This document shows positions 1 to 11,100 of a DNA stretch of 64,000 nucleotides, piece by piece. Every line of letters begins with the position of its first letter. Position 1 is the stretch's first letter. The notes beneath the pieces are model-generated. The model searched no databases and was not told where the DNA came from. It saw only the letters and a list, made by a program, of their open reading frames with translations. Source of the stretch: Sialis fuliginosa (Eukaryota; Arthropoda; Insecta; Megaloptera; Sialidae); contig OY540821.1 in NCBI GenBank assembly GCA_961205875.1, positions 4,216,001 to 4,280,000 on the forward strand, read 5' to 3'. A program made the translations under genes and the position numbers.

Positions 1-210
1 TTATTAAATATAAAGTTTAGAAAATTACCTACAATAAAGATCTTACAACTTTTTTCGTACAAGTAATCGTTTTCGTTTATTAAGAGGGTATGGGATTGTT
101 GGGGACTTTTGGTACCTTATTTATAAAGACAAAATGAAGGTATATACAAAAATTCAGCTTCTTGCGGATTTTTCCCCAGACACATCTATTTTTTGTCAAA
201 TAACAATAAC

Positions 211-418
211 ACAGCTACACAAAAAAGTGCTTGAATTTTGGGTTTGGCCAACTTGGAAAAATTCTACCTAAACCGAAAATTCAAGCTCAAATAAATAAAA
301 AAACTGGTATAGAGAAAATTCAAAAAATTTGGATTTCGACTATACTCGATCAATACTACAATGCTATATATGTATATAGGTCGCTTTTTTGGTTTCGCAC
401 TTTTTTTTGTGTAGCTGT
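211..418. mobile_element. Short non-autonomous TIR element (208 bp)
   Basis: Ends are inverted repeats of about 20 bp: ACAGCTACACAAAAAAGTGC at the left, and its near-complement, with two extra T in the homopolymer, at 397-418. The interior is AT-rich with no credible protein. No clear target-site duplication was found, so the superfamily is unassigned. Confidence 0.6.
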
Positions 419-559
419 CTAATTGAAGAAGTTAACATTTCTATGATTCAAAATCTTAATGTTTATAAAATATGGAATTTTTGGCTATTTGATTGACTTC
501 TGAATACTGTTAAATAAACGTTTAAAAATTTAAATTTTTTCGAATCTTATGATGCTTAC

Positions 560-1075
560 TTCTTACAGGTAATATATAACAGGTAAACGTTGAGAAGGGG
601 GGGGGGGGGGTAAATAAATTCATTTGGAACATTTCCTACCTACAAATATTATATAATATTCTTCTTACCGAATAACTATTTTTTCAAATGTCAAAATCAC
701 TTTTATATCAAAAACATTTTTTCTTAATGATAAAGAATAAACATAAACTACCAAATAACTTTAAAAAACTGATAAAACTATTTTATATAAATTAAAATAA
801 TATAATAATATTTTCCATTTTAATTATTATTGCAAAATATCAAAATCACTAATAGATATTAACAATATAACATTTTTTTAAAGAATAAAAAAACAATTTA
901 TATGTAGAATAAAAGACGTAAATACTGATAAATTGTATTATATGTGTAATTGAATGCCACAAATATGAATTTATTATCTTTATCAATACCTGTAATTCAG
1001 ATAGTATACTTATCTCAAAGATAATATATAAATGCAGGGCTGGACAAAATTGCAGCAAACTGTAGGTACTCGCTA
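560..1075 (+). repeat. Dispersed repeat family A, 5' half only
   Basis: A G-rich run at about 596-610 is followed by a 'taaattcatttgg' motif, then 'ttcttaccgaataac' and 'atgtcaaaatcactt'. The same order of blocks occurs at 5480-5960, 1190-1350 and 19225-19400. This copy lacks the GTCTGTCTGTCTG-containing 3' half seen at 1575-2295. The poly-G run varies in length between copies. Confidence 0.65.
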
Positions 1076-1189
1076 GACAAAATCAGGAATCACCTGCCTC
1101 AAAAAGAAATAATTTTAAACACAAAAAAAAATACATAACAGTTTTTAATACATATAATATGGTTTATTGGTTTAAAGATAATATAATAT

Positions 1190-2295
1190 AATAATGGGGG
1201 GAGGGTGATAAATTCATTCGTATGTGATACTTTCTACCCCTTATAATTATTGTAACATTTATTATAATTATTGTAACATTCTACTTACCGAATAACGACT
1301 TTTTTAAATGTTAAAATCACTATAATACCAAATGAGCATTTTTATAAGTAAAGTACGTAAAATCTATACACCCAATTCTGTTTTACACGGTAGATACGTA
1401 CAGCTTATCATCGTATAAAACAAGATTTGTTACTTATTTAATTTAAAATAAAATTTAACAAGAAAAAGAACTTTACTGTTCGAAAATATTAAATTGTATT
1501 CATTTTACGCTTTTTTACTTTCTTATACCATGTATGTATATGAAATATACATTAGTATAAGTAGGTAAGTATAGTGAAGCCGATTTTTTTCGAACTCCGG
1601 TTTTTGACGGAATTATCTATTTTGACCTTCCCTGAATCCATTCTGACTATTTTCGCCATGATGTCTGTGTGTCCGTCTGTCTGTCTGTCTGTAAGCGCTG
1701 TAACTCAAATACGACAAATCGTAGAAGGGTGATATTTTATATTTAAGATTAATTTTTGGCTGGGAAGAAAACGTCCTATTTTTGAAAACGATCTTTCAAC
1801 CGGATTCGGATGTTTACCTACGTCGATTTTTTAATTTTTCGAATTACTCTGAAACAGTGCGAAATAGAGAAAAATGGTCAAGATAAAAAATGTAGGTAAT
1901 ATCTATATCTATAATTTATGTTCTATTCATTTTTTTGTAAAAACGAATTTTTAAGAAAAAAATGTATTATAATTCAAATGGTTCATAACAGAGAAAAAAA
2001 TGTATGGGGAATAAATTATAGATAATAACATACTCGACATTTTTTTATCTAAAACATTTTTTTCTTATTTCAAAAATAATTCAAAAATCCAAAAATTTAC
2101 AAGAGTAAACATCCGTTTTCAGTTCTTACGTTAAAAAACATCACTTGTTATATAATATAAAATTATTCATTTTGTTCTTTCTTGTTAGTTTGTTAGAAAT
2201 GTTTTAATAAACAAAGAATCACGTATACAATTCACTGTTAGATTAGGTTAGGTTAGGTATAAGAAAGTCCCGTGGTTCCCAAGGCAGATATTTTT
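1190..2295 (+). repeat. Dispersed repeat family A, long copy 1
   Basis: This stretch aligns by eye over about 1.1 kb with 19225-20672. Shared landmarks are 'gtgaagccgatttttttcg' near 1576, a CTGT microsatellite near 1672-1692, 'gaaaacgatctttcaaccgg' near 1783, and the shared 3' end 'agaaagtcccgtggttccc' near 2262. No ORF is conserved between the copies, so it is non-coding or fully decayed. The element class is unknown. Confidence 0.75.
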
Positions 2296-3084
2296 TAAAT
2301 GAATCGTGTAATTGATTTGAATCAATAATACGTGTAAAAAAAATTTATTGTTATCGACCTTTGAATATAACTGTTGTTTTAGTGTTTGAAATGTAATAAT
2401 TCTATTACTTATTTAGTAAAATAACATATATTTTATACAAAACTCCAGACGTGGTTTACTATTTTATTTTTTATTTTACTTAAAGCTTTATGAAAATATT
2501 ATATCATAGCTGAAATAAAACTTATAAAAATTATATATAGCATATTAGTAAATAAATAATACATCAAAAATAACATTAATTCAACTTAATTAATTCCAAA
2601 TTATGTTATATATTTACAAATGTTTACATATATCTTATAACTAATACTGTTAAAAATGTCATGTAGGTAACTACAAGTGCTATGAATCTATTATCATGCA
2701 TAAATATAATTATTATTATTGTAAATATATAGTTTTCTATTTAAATTATAATTACAGTAAAAACTGTATATGTTTAGTGGTCTTTACATATTTCTATTTA
2801 TCTTTGAGTTATCTCGTACTAGCTAGAATAATACTAAAATAAAAACTTAAATAACAGCTTAATAAGTACGTAATATTTATGATTTATTAACAGAAGAAAA
2901 ATTACTTGAGAGATAGTATTGCTGCCAGTTATTCTAAAAGAAGTCAATAGTTTATCTGATACTGGAGGTAGCCCTGTCAGAGAAATATTATTCTAGTAAC
3001 TATTGAGTTAACTAATAAATATGAAAAAATGATAAGTCATTTTGCATAAACTTTTTTCTACCTTGATGGTATATAAGTTACTAA
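2296..3084. other. AT-rich intergenic stretch, 3' flank of the first ankyrin gene
   Basis: No gene or clear repeat is seen. A TTTATT at 2883-2888 reads AATAAA on the minus strand, about 200 nt past the stop codon of the ankyrin gene, and is a possible poly(A) signal. Confidence 0.35.
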
Positions 3085-4983
3085 TTATTTATTATAATAA
3101 TTATTAATATTATTGATAATAATAGTTTTTGCATGTTTAATATCACCCACATTTTGAGCGCTTGTATTATTGCTATCATTAAAACTTGTTGATAATATTT
3201 GACTGTCTAACACTGGAGATGTTGATTGAGGAGCATCAACAGGGCCACTTGTTGGAGAGTTGGTATTGCTACTAGTTACACTTGATGGTGGTATTTGAAT
3301 GTTTAATACTGGAGATATTGCTTGAGAAACATGAACAAGGTCGCTTGTTGGAGTGTTGGTATTGCTGCTAGTTAAACTTGATGGTATTTGATTGTCTAAC
3401 ACTGGAAATATTACTTCAGGAGCATCAACAAGGCCACTTGTTAGAGTGTTGGTATTGCTGCTAGTTACAGATGACAGTGGTATTTGATTGTTTAACATTG
3501 GAGATTTTTCTTGAGAAACATTAACAGGGTTAATTGTTTTTGTAAAGTCGTTATTATTACAAGTTATATTTAAAGGGGCCAGTTTTTTGCCTATTGGTGT
3601 TTTTTCTTGAGAAATATCAATAGGGTCACTTATTGGAAAGTTAGTTATGCTGCTAGATACACTTGATGGTGATATTTGATTGTTAAAGGCTGGATATTTT
3701 ACTTCAGAAGTAATATTTAGTTTGGGTTCATTTACTTTTAACTTTTCAGTTTGAGTTTTATTACTGACACTTATATAATTAGATAATAAGTTCACGATTT
3801 CAGTATAACCTTGACTACGGGCAACATCGTCAACTGTTCTTCTTCTATTAATTACGTTCACATCGGCTCCTTTCTCCAAAAGCACACGAATCACGTCGAT
3901 ATGGCCCCTTTTTGTTGCAAGCAGTAGAGCTGTGTCACCTTGTACATTAACTGCATTCACATTTGCGCCAATATTGAGTAACTCCTTCACTCTTTCTGTC
4001 TGTCCAATACTAGCTGCGTCGAGAAGATGTGAAGTAGTAGTGTCACTTGTACTTGATATTGGTAAAGAAACAGTGGTACTTGTTTTTAAAGGGTTTGTAT
4101 TGTTGCTTCTTCTAAAATTTACACTTGTTAGTTCATTTTGATTCACGGTTGAAGATTTTTCAATATTCAGTTCAGGTCCCTTTTCCTTTAAATTTTCAGT
4201 TTCTATTTTATCACTTACACTACTCAATAAGTTCACGATCTCTGTATGACCATTAATACTTGCATAGTCGCGGGCTGTTTTACCTTTTTGATTAATTACG
4301 TTTATATCTACACTTGTACTCAGTAGTTTTTTTACTACCTCCGTATGACCCCTAAAAGCAGCAATAATTAGACATGTATCACCGTCTTCATCGACTGCGT
4401 TAACATCTGAACCTTTCTCAATTAATTTAGAGACTACCTCTGTGTGGCCATTATTAGCAGCAAGAATTAGACTTGTATTGCCGTTTGTATTAACAATATT
4501 CACATCGGCACCTTTGTCTATTAACGCTTGGACTTCTTCTACATGACCATTCATAGAAGCAAGAGTCAGACCTGTATTACCCTTTGAGTTAACAATATTC
4601 ACATCGGCGCCATTGTCTATTAAGGTCCGAACTACCTTCGTATGACCTTTACTAGCAGCAAGAATTAGACCGGTGCTACCGTTTTTACTCACGATGTTTA
4701 TATCGGCACCGTTCTCAATTAGTACTTGGACTACCTTCGTGTGACCCCTATCAGCTGCAAGAATTAGACCTGTGTTGCCGTTTGTATTAACAATGTTTAC
4801 GTCGGCATCTTTCTTAAGCAATGCACGGACTACCTTTATGTGACCATTCATAGAAGCAACTTGTAAAGCTGTTCGATTATTTGTATCTGTAGTATTCACG
4901 TTGACTCCCTTTATTAATAATCTCTTTACTGTGTCTATATTACCATCGCGGGCTGCGTCGAAAAGAGATATATTTGAACCCAT
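3085..4983 (-). CDS. Ankyrin-repeat protein with Ser/Thr/Pro-rich repeated tail (632 aa, intronless)
   Basis: Residues 1-264 form eight 33-residue ankyrin repeats of the pattern 'G.T.L..A...GH..VV..LI..GADVNIVN'; the eighth is degenerate. Residues about 265-319 are a Ser/Thr-rich linker. Residues 320-408 carry three more ankyrin repeats. Residues 409-632 are a low-complexity tail in which a unit of about 32 residues ('SPVLN.QIP.SSVTSSNTN') recurs about five times. Ankyrin repeats are protein-binding scaffolds; no catalytic domain, signal peptide or membrane segment is visible, so the partner is unknown and a cytosolic or nuclear scaffold is an inference. The ATG at 4983 is chosen because it starts the first ankyrin helix directly and sits in the same context as the start of the paralogue at 13259. 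The gene lies about 3.2 kb downstream of that paralogue on the same strand. It could be a retrocopy, since it has no intron. The reading frame is certain; the function is not. Confidence 0.88.
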   Translation of the reverse strand: MGSNISLFDAARDGNIDTVKRLLIKGVNVNTTDTNNRTALQVASMNGHIKVVRALLKKDADVNIVNTNGNTGLILAADRGHTKVVQVLIENGADINIVSKNGSTGLILAASKGHTKVVRTLIDNGADVNIVNSKGNTGLTLASMNGHVEEVQALIDKGADVNIVNTNGNTSLILAANNGHTEVVSKLIEKGSDVNAVDEDGDTCLIIAAFRGHTEVVKKLLSTSVDINVINQKGKTARDYASINGHTEIVNLLSSVSDKIETENLKEKGPELNIEKSSTVNQNELTSVNFRRSNNTNPLKTSTTVSLPISSTSDTTTSHLLDAASIGQTERVKELLNIGANVNAVNVQGDTALLLATKRGHIDVIRVLLEKGADVNVINRRRTVDDVARSQGYTEIVNLLSNYISVSNKTQTEKLKVNEPKLNITSEVKYPAFNNQISPSSVSSSITNFPISDPIDISQEKTPIGKKLAPLNITCNNNDFTKTINPVNVSQEKSPMLNNQIPLSSVTSSNTNTLTSGLVDAPEVIFPVLDNQIPSSLTSSNTNTPTSDLVHVSQAISPVLNIQIPPSSVTSSNTNSPTSGPVDAPQSTSPVLDSQILSTSFNDSNNTSAQNVGDIKHAKTIIINNINNYYNK

Positions 4984-5070
4984 TGTTGCTGTAGTTCTTT
5001 AGAATTTCATATTGTAGGTGACGGATAGTTTATCTAAAATTAAAATTGTAATTATTATATAAATATCAAT
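4984..5070 (-). promoter_or_regulatory. 5' leader with three-codon uORF and TATA-like sequence
   Basis: Read on the minus strand, a TATTTATATAA-like box lies near 5056-5066. The leader contains ATGAAATTCTAA at 4999-5010, a complete Met-Lys-Phe-stop ORF 27 nt upstream of the main start. The 1690-aa paralogue has the equivalent ATGAACTTTTAA. The promoter assignment is weak; the uORF is directly visible. Confidence 0.4.
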
Positions 5071-5479
5071 AATGGTTTTATGGCATTTATATTGCTATAA
5101 AAAAATGTTTTGTAATTCCCCCCTCCCCAAAAGTTAATTAATTAATTAATTAAGCCCTTATTTGAGAGAGTCGGTCAAGAGATCGGTCAAGGCATATGTA
5201 TACCATTAGGGTTCCAAAGGTATTACGTGGACTATTTGTAGCCCGTCGAAGGTGACATTTTTGCGTTAGAAAAAAGGATCGAATTCTACTCATTAAGATC
5301 TACACATGCTTTACAAGGGAACCTTGTCAAGTGGCATATTCGGATCAAGTTTAAATTTTGTATATAGTTAGAGCGGGTCATGACTAGTAAGAAAAATATT
5401 ATCTTAACTGCGGTAAAACGGTTTAAGGGGATGAAATACCCCTATGAAAATGACAACAGTGGAAATTCGAAAAATGAAA
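5071..5479. other. Intergenic stretch without a gene
   Basis: It contains a short (TTAA)n run near 5132-5152 and a phrase near 5312-5330 ('ttacaagggaacctt') that resembles the terminus of the 45345-45881 element. Nothing else is recognised. Confidence 0.3.
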
Positions 5480-5960
5480 CATTTTTTTCAAATCTTATGG
5501 TGCTAATTTTACACAGGTATATATGACAGATAAAAATTAAATTCAGCGAGGAGTGGGGGAGGGTTAGATTAATTCATTTGGAACATTCCCTACTTACATA
5601 TATAATATACATATTATTATGTACAATTCATAGGTATAAAATTCTACTTACCAAAAAGCTATTTTTTTAAATGTAGAAATCACTTATACCAAAAACACTT
5701 TTTCTTAATGTTAATGAATACACATGAACTTCCAAAAAATATTAAAAAGCTGATAAAACTATTTTCTATGTTATAATTATTGCAAAATGTCAAAACCACT
5801 AGTAAATATTAACTTTTTTTTAAGAATTAAAAAACAATTCGACGAAAATTATGTTATATTAGAAAGAAATACTGTTAAATTCTATGTAATTTAATGCCAA
5901 AAATACAAATTTGTTCACTTTATCAATACTTGTTATTCAGATAATAGGTATCAAAAAGAT
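5480..5960 (+). repeat. Dispersed repeat family A, 5' half only
   Basis: The blocks 'aaattcagcgaggagtggg', 'attcatttggaacattccc', 'ttctacttaccaaaaagc' and 'aaaaacactttttcttaatg' follow in the same order as at 560-800. The GTCTGTC half is missing. Confidence 0.6.
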
Positions 5961-6776
5961 TAATATAAGCAGGGCGCGACAAATTGTGATAAAAACTTAA
6001 TCCGACTCGAAAAAGAAAAATGTTGATACCATTCAATTATTTATTTTATATTATTTAAATTATAATTTTTCACAAAATATAATAATAAATATATGAATAG
6101 TAATAATATTAAAAATATTTTAAATTAAAAGGAGATAACCCTTTCAATATTGACTGTAGTTTAATTTATAATATAATTTCATAATTTTAATTTTATAATG
6201 TTTGTACCCAAGGTTATTAAACTATACAGGTTGCCTCATAATGAAGCATTTGAGCAAGGGGACTGAGCGGGAGAGGAGTGTGTGTGACGTCACTGTTTAC
6301 TAACCTTGGTTTGTACCTACCTGGTTTAAGATTTTAGGCTTCCGTGGAGATCTTGGATGTAGATACGATTATCTACCAAGTTTTTTTAAATTGAATCCCT
6401 TTTTAAATAAATTATTCTACCTTATAAAAAATTAATAAAATTTATTAAAATTGATCTGAAAAATAATAATACGTGTACACTAAAAATAAAATGAACTATA
6501 AACATAAATTAAATATATCTAAATTATAATATAAATATATTTTTTATATACCTAAGAAACAGTCATTTTTTGGTAGAAAATATTATTAAAAAATACATGA
6601 ATGGTTCCATTAAATACCTGTCTGTGGAAGAAAGAGGGGTGGGGGTTGAAATAAAAGATTTATTCTTTATAAATTAATATATTATATTATGACTATATAT
6701 ATGACACTGAATACTATAATATTTATCGTTGAAATATAACATACAAATTCTATACAACTGTGCATATAAAGGTAAA
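5961..6776. other. AT-rich intergenic stretch
   Basis: No gene is recognised. A short imperfect inverted repeat around a TGACGTCA motif occurs near 6207-6312 ('caaggttattaaac' and 'gtttactaaccttg'). Confidence 0.3.
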
Positions 6777-7353
6777 TAAAGTAAAGGCACCAGTTATGGC
6801 CGCTATAAGAGCAAGTTTTCGTTTTTTGGATTAATGGGCTTGCTTTTGTAATTATCATGAACTCATGTTACTAATAAAACAAGTACCTAGGTTACTCTTT
6901 ATTTAATCAATTTAATTACCAAAGTCCGCAAATATAGTTTGTTTTTTAAATTATAGCCATTTATTTTGTTCATGTTTTTTCTCCAGTAATAGCAAAGGTA
7001 AAATCAGTAATAAGCACGCAGTGATGGACACTTGGTAATGATTGCGAAATGATAAGTACTACATCACAAAAGATATAAAAAAAAGAATCGTCAAATTTGA
7101 AACAATGTAAAGCAGTTGCTATGATAATATAATAATTAATAAATAAATTATACTGATAATTAATTTAAATGTCCACTATTTTAACACCTATTGGTCGATT
7201 GTCATCAAATCACGCTGTAAGACAGTTAAATGTATATAGATTAATATTTAGAAATGGCAGTAATCAAATATCAACACATATTTCTAATTCGGTACATTTA
7301 ATTAAAAATTTACCATTACTGGGGTCCTTGCCAAAACTGGTGCCACTACCTTA
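6777..7353 (+). mobile_element. MITE family B, copy 1 (577 bp)
   Basis: Termini are TAAAGTAAAGGCACCAGT at the left and the inverted form of TAAGGTAGTGGCACCAGT at the right. The interior matches 39474-40007 (inverted), 36436-37295 (ends only), 30345-30750 and 62964-63475. A short ORF at 7169-7375 is also open in the 39474 copy, but it is not kept in the others and is taken as chance. Flanking TA pairs at the 39474 copy suggest a TA-targeting family. Confidence 0.8.
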
Positions 7354-7894
7354 TACTATTAAAATATATATTTAAACCACATTAAATCAGTCTTAATACA
7401 AACATTACGACATTACGTTATATGTTTAATTTTAGCAATTTTAATATCACCTATTATTATAGGTGAAATAAAAAAATGCTATTCGTTACATTAAGTTGAA
7501 TAATTATCAATAATTAATATATCAGCTTGGCACGATCCTAAAGACTCAAACTTTTTTTTTAATATAGCTTACACCAAAAACTTTAAGAGTACCAATGGCT
7601 TAAGACCATTGCGACCCCTTTCAAAAAATCTGAATAATTTTGCAATTGAACCATGGTTTACCCCTAACGCGGACAACCAAAATCGGAGCAAACTTAGGGC
7701 ATTATTCTAATTCACATTTGTAACAAATCCTGTAAGTGGCAAAACTGAACCTAAAAATAATCTGTTTTAACCTCCACAGCATGGACTAACTGTCTGAGAA
7801 AGTAAATTAAAAAAAGTTGTCAAATTTTAATTTTGGTAGCAAACATATCAATTCAATTATTTTTTTATGATGGCAAATATTTGATTGGTCTAAA
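7354..7894. other. AT-rich intergenic stretch
   Basis: No gene, repeat copy or structured element was recognised here. Confidence 0.3.
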
Positions 7895-8020
7895 ACAGAG
7901 GTTACAAGATCATTCATTTATTCCATTCCATCAGTTCAGTCCGTGACCTTGATCAAGACTGAACGTGTAATGCATTGAATGCGGACTGATGGAATGACAG
8001 AATGATTATGTAACCTCTGT
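7895..8020. mobile_element. Hairpin MITE (126 bp)
   Basis: The ends ACAGAGGTTACA and TGTAACCTCTGT are perfect inverted repeats. Pairing continues inward imperfectly for about 40 bp per arm through 'ATTCCATCAGT' blocks. CTAA occurs just outside both ends (7890-7893 and 8021-8024), a possible 4-bp target duplication. Confidence 0.7.
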
Positions 8021-8032
8021 CTAACATTCTAA

Positions 8033-8038
8033 TTTATT
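8033..8038 (-). terminator. Candidate poly(A) signal of the 1690-aa ankyrin gene
   Basis: TTTATT on the plus strand reads AATAAA on the coding strand, about 150 nt past the stop codon at 8187-8189. In such AT-rich DNA the hexamer is common by chance. Confidence 0.4.
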
Positions 8039-8186
8039 ATTTCGATATAACATAATATTAAATAGCGTTATAATACTATTGGTAATACAGACATAATGTG
8101 ATGTTAAAGAGGTCTGATATCCTCCTCATTGACGCATTGTGTCATACTTTGTGGTTCTCCTCCCCCCATCTTCAAGTATGACGTTG

Positions 8187-11100
8187 TTAATGAATAATAC
8201 TGTTTGTATTCCCAATTACTACATCAGCACCTTTCTCGATTAACGCTCGGACTATCTCCTTGTGCCCTTTACTAGCAGCAAGAGATACAGCTGTATTGCC
8301 GGTTGAACTCACAATATTAACATCTGCATCTTTCTCGATTAATGCTCGAACTACCTCTAGGTGACCCCTATCAGCAGCAAGTAGTAGACCTGAATTACCG
8401 CTGGTATTCACAATGTTTACATCAGCACCATTCTCGATTAATACATGAACAATCTCTTTGCGGCCCATATTAGCAGCAAGTAGTAAAGCTGTATTGCCAG
8501 TTTTACTCACAATATTCACATCGGCATCTGCTTTGATTAATTCACTAACTATTTCCGTGTGGCCATTCAAAGCAGCAAGAATTAGTCCTGTATTACCGTT
8601 TGTATTCACAACGTTCAAATCGACACCTTTCTCGATTAAAACACTGACAACTTCCGTGTGCCCCTTACTAGCAGCAAGAAGTACAGCTGAATTGCTAGTT
8701 GAACTCACAATGTTCACATCGGCACCTTCCTCAATTAATGTTCGGACTATCTCAAGGTGACCCCTATCAGCAGCAAGTAGTAGACCTGAATTACCGCTAG
8801 TATTCACAACGTTCACATCGGCACCATTCTCGATTAATACATGGACAATCTCCTTGCGGCCCATACTACCAGCAAGTAGTAAAGCTGTATTGCCAGTTTT
8901 ACTCACAATATTCACATCGGCATCTGCTTTGATTAATTCACTAACTATTTCCGTGTGGCCATTCAAAGCAGCAAGAATTAGACCTGTATTACCGTTTGTA
9001 TTCACAACGTTCAAATCGGCACCTTTCTCGATTAAAACACTGACAACTTCCGTGTGCCCCTTACTAGCAGCAAGAAGTACAGCTGTATTGCTAGTTGAAC
9101 TCACAATGTTCACATCGGCACCTTCCTCGATTAATGTTCGGACTATCTCAAGGTGACCCCTATCAGCAGCAAGAATTAAACCTGAATTACCGTTTGTATT
9201 CACAATATTAACATCCGCACCATTTTCAATTAAAGCACAAACTACTTCCTTGTGGCCTTTACTAGCTGCAAGAAGTACGGCTGTATTACCGGTTTTACTA
9301 ACAATATTCACATCGGCACCATTCTCGATCAATGCTCGGACTATCTCCGTGTGACCATTCATAGCAGCAAGTATGAGAGCTGTATTGCCGTTTGTATTCG
9401 CTATATTCACATCGGCACCATTCTCGATTAATGCATGGACTATCTCCTTGTGACCTTTAGTAGCAGCATGCAATATAGCAGTATAACTAGTTAAACTCAC
9501 AATATTCACATCGGCACCTTTCTTGATTAATTCACGAACCACCTCCGTGTGACCATTCATAGCAGCAAGAATAAGACCTGTATTGCCGTTTGTAGTTGCT
9601 GTATTAACATCGGCACCCTTCTCAAGGAAGGCATGGACTACCTCCAGGTGACCATTTATAATTGCAAGTAGTGCAGCTGTGTAACCGATTGTATTCACAA
9701 TATTCACGTCAGCACCATTCTTAATTAATGCACGGACTACCTCCGTGTGACCCCTATCAGCAGAAAGCATTAGACCTGTATTACCGTTTGTATTTGCAAT
9801 ATTTACATCGGCACCTTTCTCGATTAATGCACGAACTACCTTCGTGTGGCCATTCATAGCAGCAAGTACTACAGCTGTATTTCTGTTTGTATTCGTAATA
9901 TTCACGTCTGCACCTATCTCAATTAATGTACGGACAACTTCCGTGTGACCCCTATCAGAAGCAAGAATTAGACTTGTGTTTCCATTTGTATTCGGAATAT
10001 TAACATCGGCACCTTTCTCGGAAAATGTACGCACTACATCCGCGTGACCATACAAAGCAGCTATCACAAGACCTGTATTGCCACTTGTATTCACAATATT
10101 CACATCGGCACCTTTCTCAATTAATGTACGAACTACCTCGTTGAAACCCTTACTAGCAGCAAGTAGCACAGCCGTATTTCCTGTTTTACTCACAAAATTC
10201 ACATCAGCACCTTTTTCAATTAATGTCTGGACTACTTCCTTGTGTCCATTGCCAGCAGCAAGAAATAGGACTGTATTATCGTTTGTATTCACAATATTCA
10301 CATCTGCACCCATCTCAATTAACACACGGACTGACTCCGTGTGGCCATTCATAGCAGCAAGTAGTAGAGCTGAATTACCGGCTGTACTCACAATGTTGAC
10401 ATCGGCACCTTGATTGATTAATGCTCGGACAACCTCAGTGTGACCATTCATAGCGGCTAGAATTAGACCTGTATTACCGTTTGTGTTCACAATATTCACA
10501 TCGGCCCCTTTCTCGATTAACACTTGGACTATCTCGGTGTGACCATTCATAGCAGCAAGAATTAGACCTGTATTACCGCTGGTATTCACAAAATTTACTT
10601 CGGCACCTTTCTCAATTAGTGCACGGACTATCTCCTTGTAGCCATTCAAAGCAGCTAGAATGAGACCTGTATTGCCGTTTACATTCACAATATTTACATC
10701 TGCACCATTCTCGATTAATGCACGGACTACCTCATAGTGCCCTTTACTAGCTGCATGTAGTACAGCTGAATTTCCGGTTGAACTCACAATGTTCACTTCG
10801 GCACCATTCTCGATTAATGCGAGGACTGCCTCCGTGTGACCATTCATAGCAGCAAGAATTAAACTTGTATTTCCATTTGTATTTACAATATTCACATTGG
10901 TTCCTTTAACGATAATTGCACGAACAATATCCGTGTATCCCCTATATGCCGCAAGAACTAGACATGTATTACCGTATGTATTCACAATGTTTACATCAGC
11001 ACCATTCTCAATTAATTCACTTACTACCTCTGTCTGACCCTTATCTGCAGAAAGAATTAGACCTGTGTTACCGTTTGTATTCACAATATTTACATCGGCA

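Noticed and set aside
596-611. Poly-G and poly-C runs (also near 29262, 31020, 31778, 33053, 33915, 39387, 53056 and 62210)
   Set aside because: They sit in or beside repeat ends and vary in length; some may be sequencing errors. No G-quadruplex pattern of separated runs was seen.
2231-2256. TTAGG-like run resembling the insect telomere repeat
   Set aside because: Only about three units, inside a family A copy near its 3' end; far too short for a telomere or telomeric insertion.
7169-7375. 68-codon ORF shared with 39464-39658
   Set aside because: It lies in MITE family B, runs into the TIR and is disrupted in the other copies; similarity reflects repeat identity.
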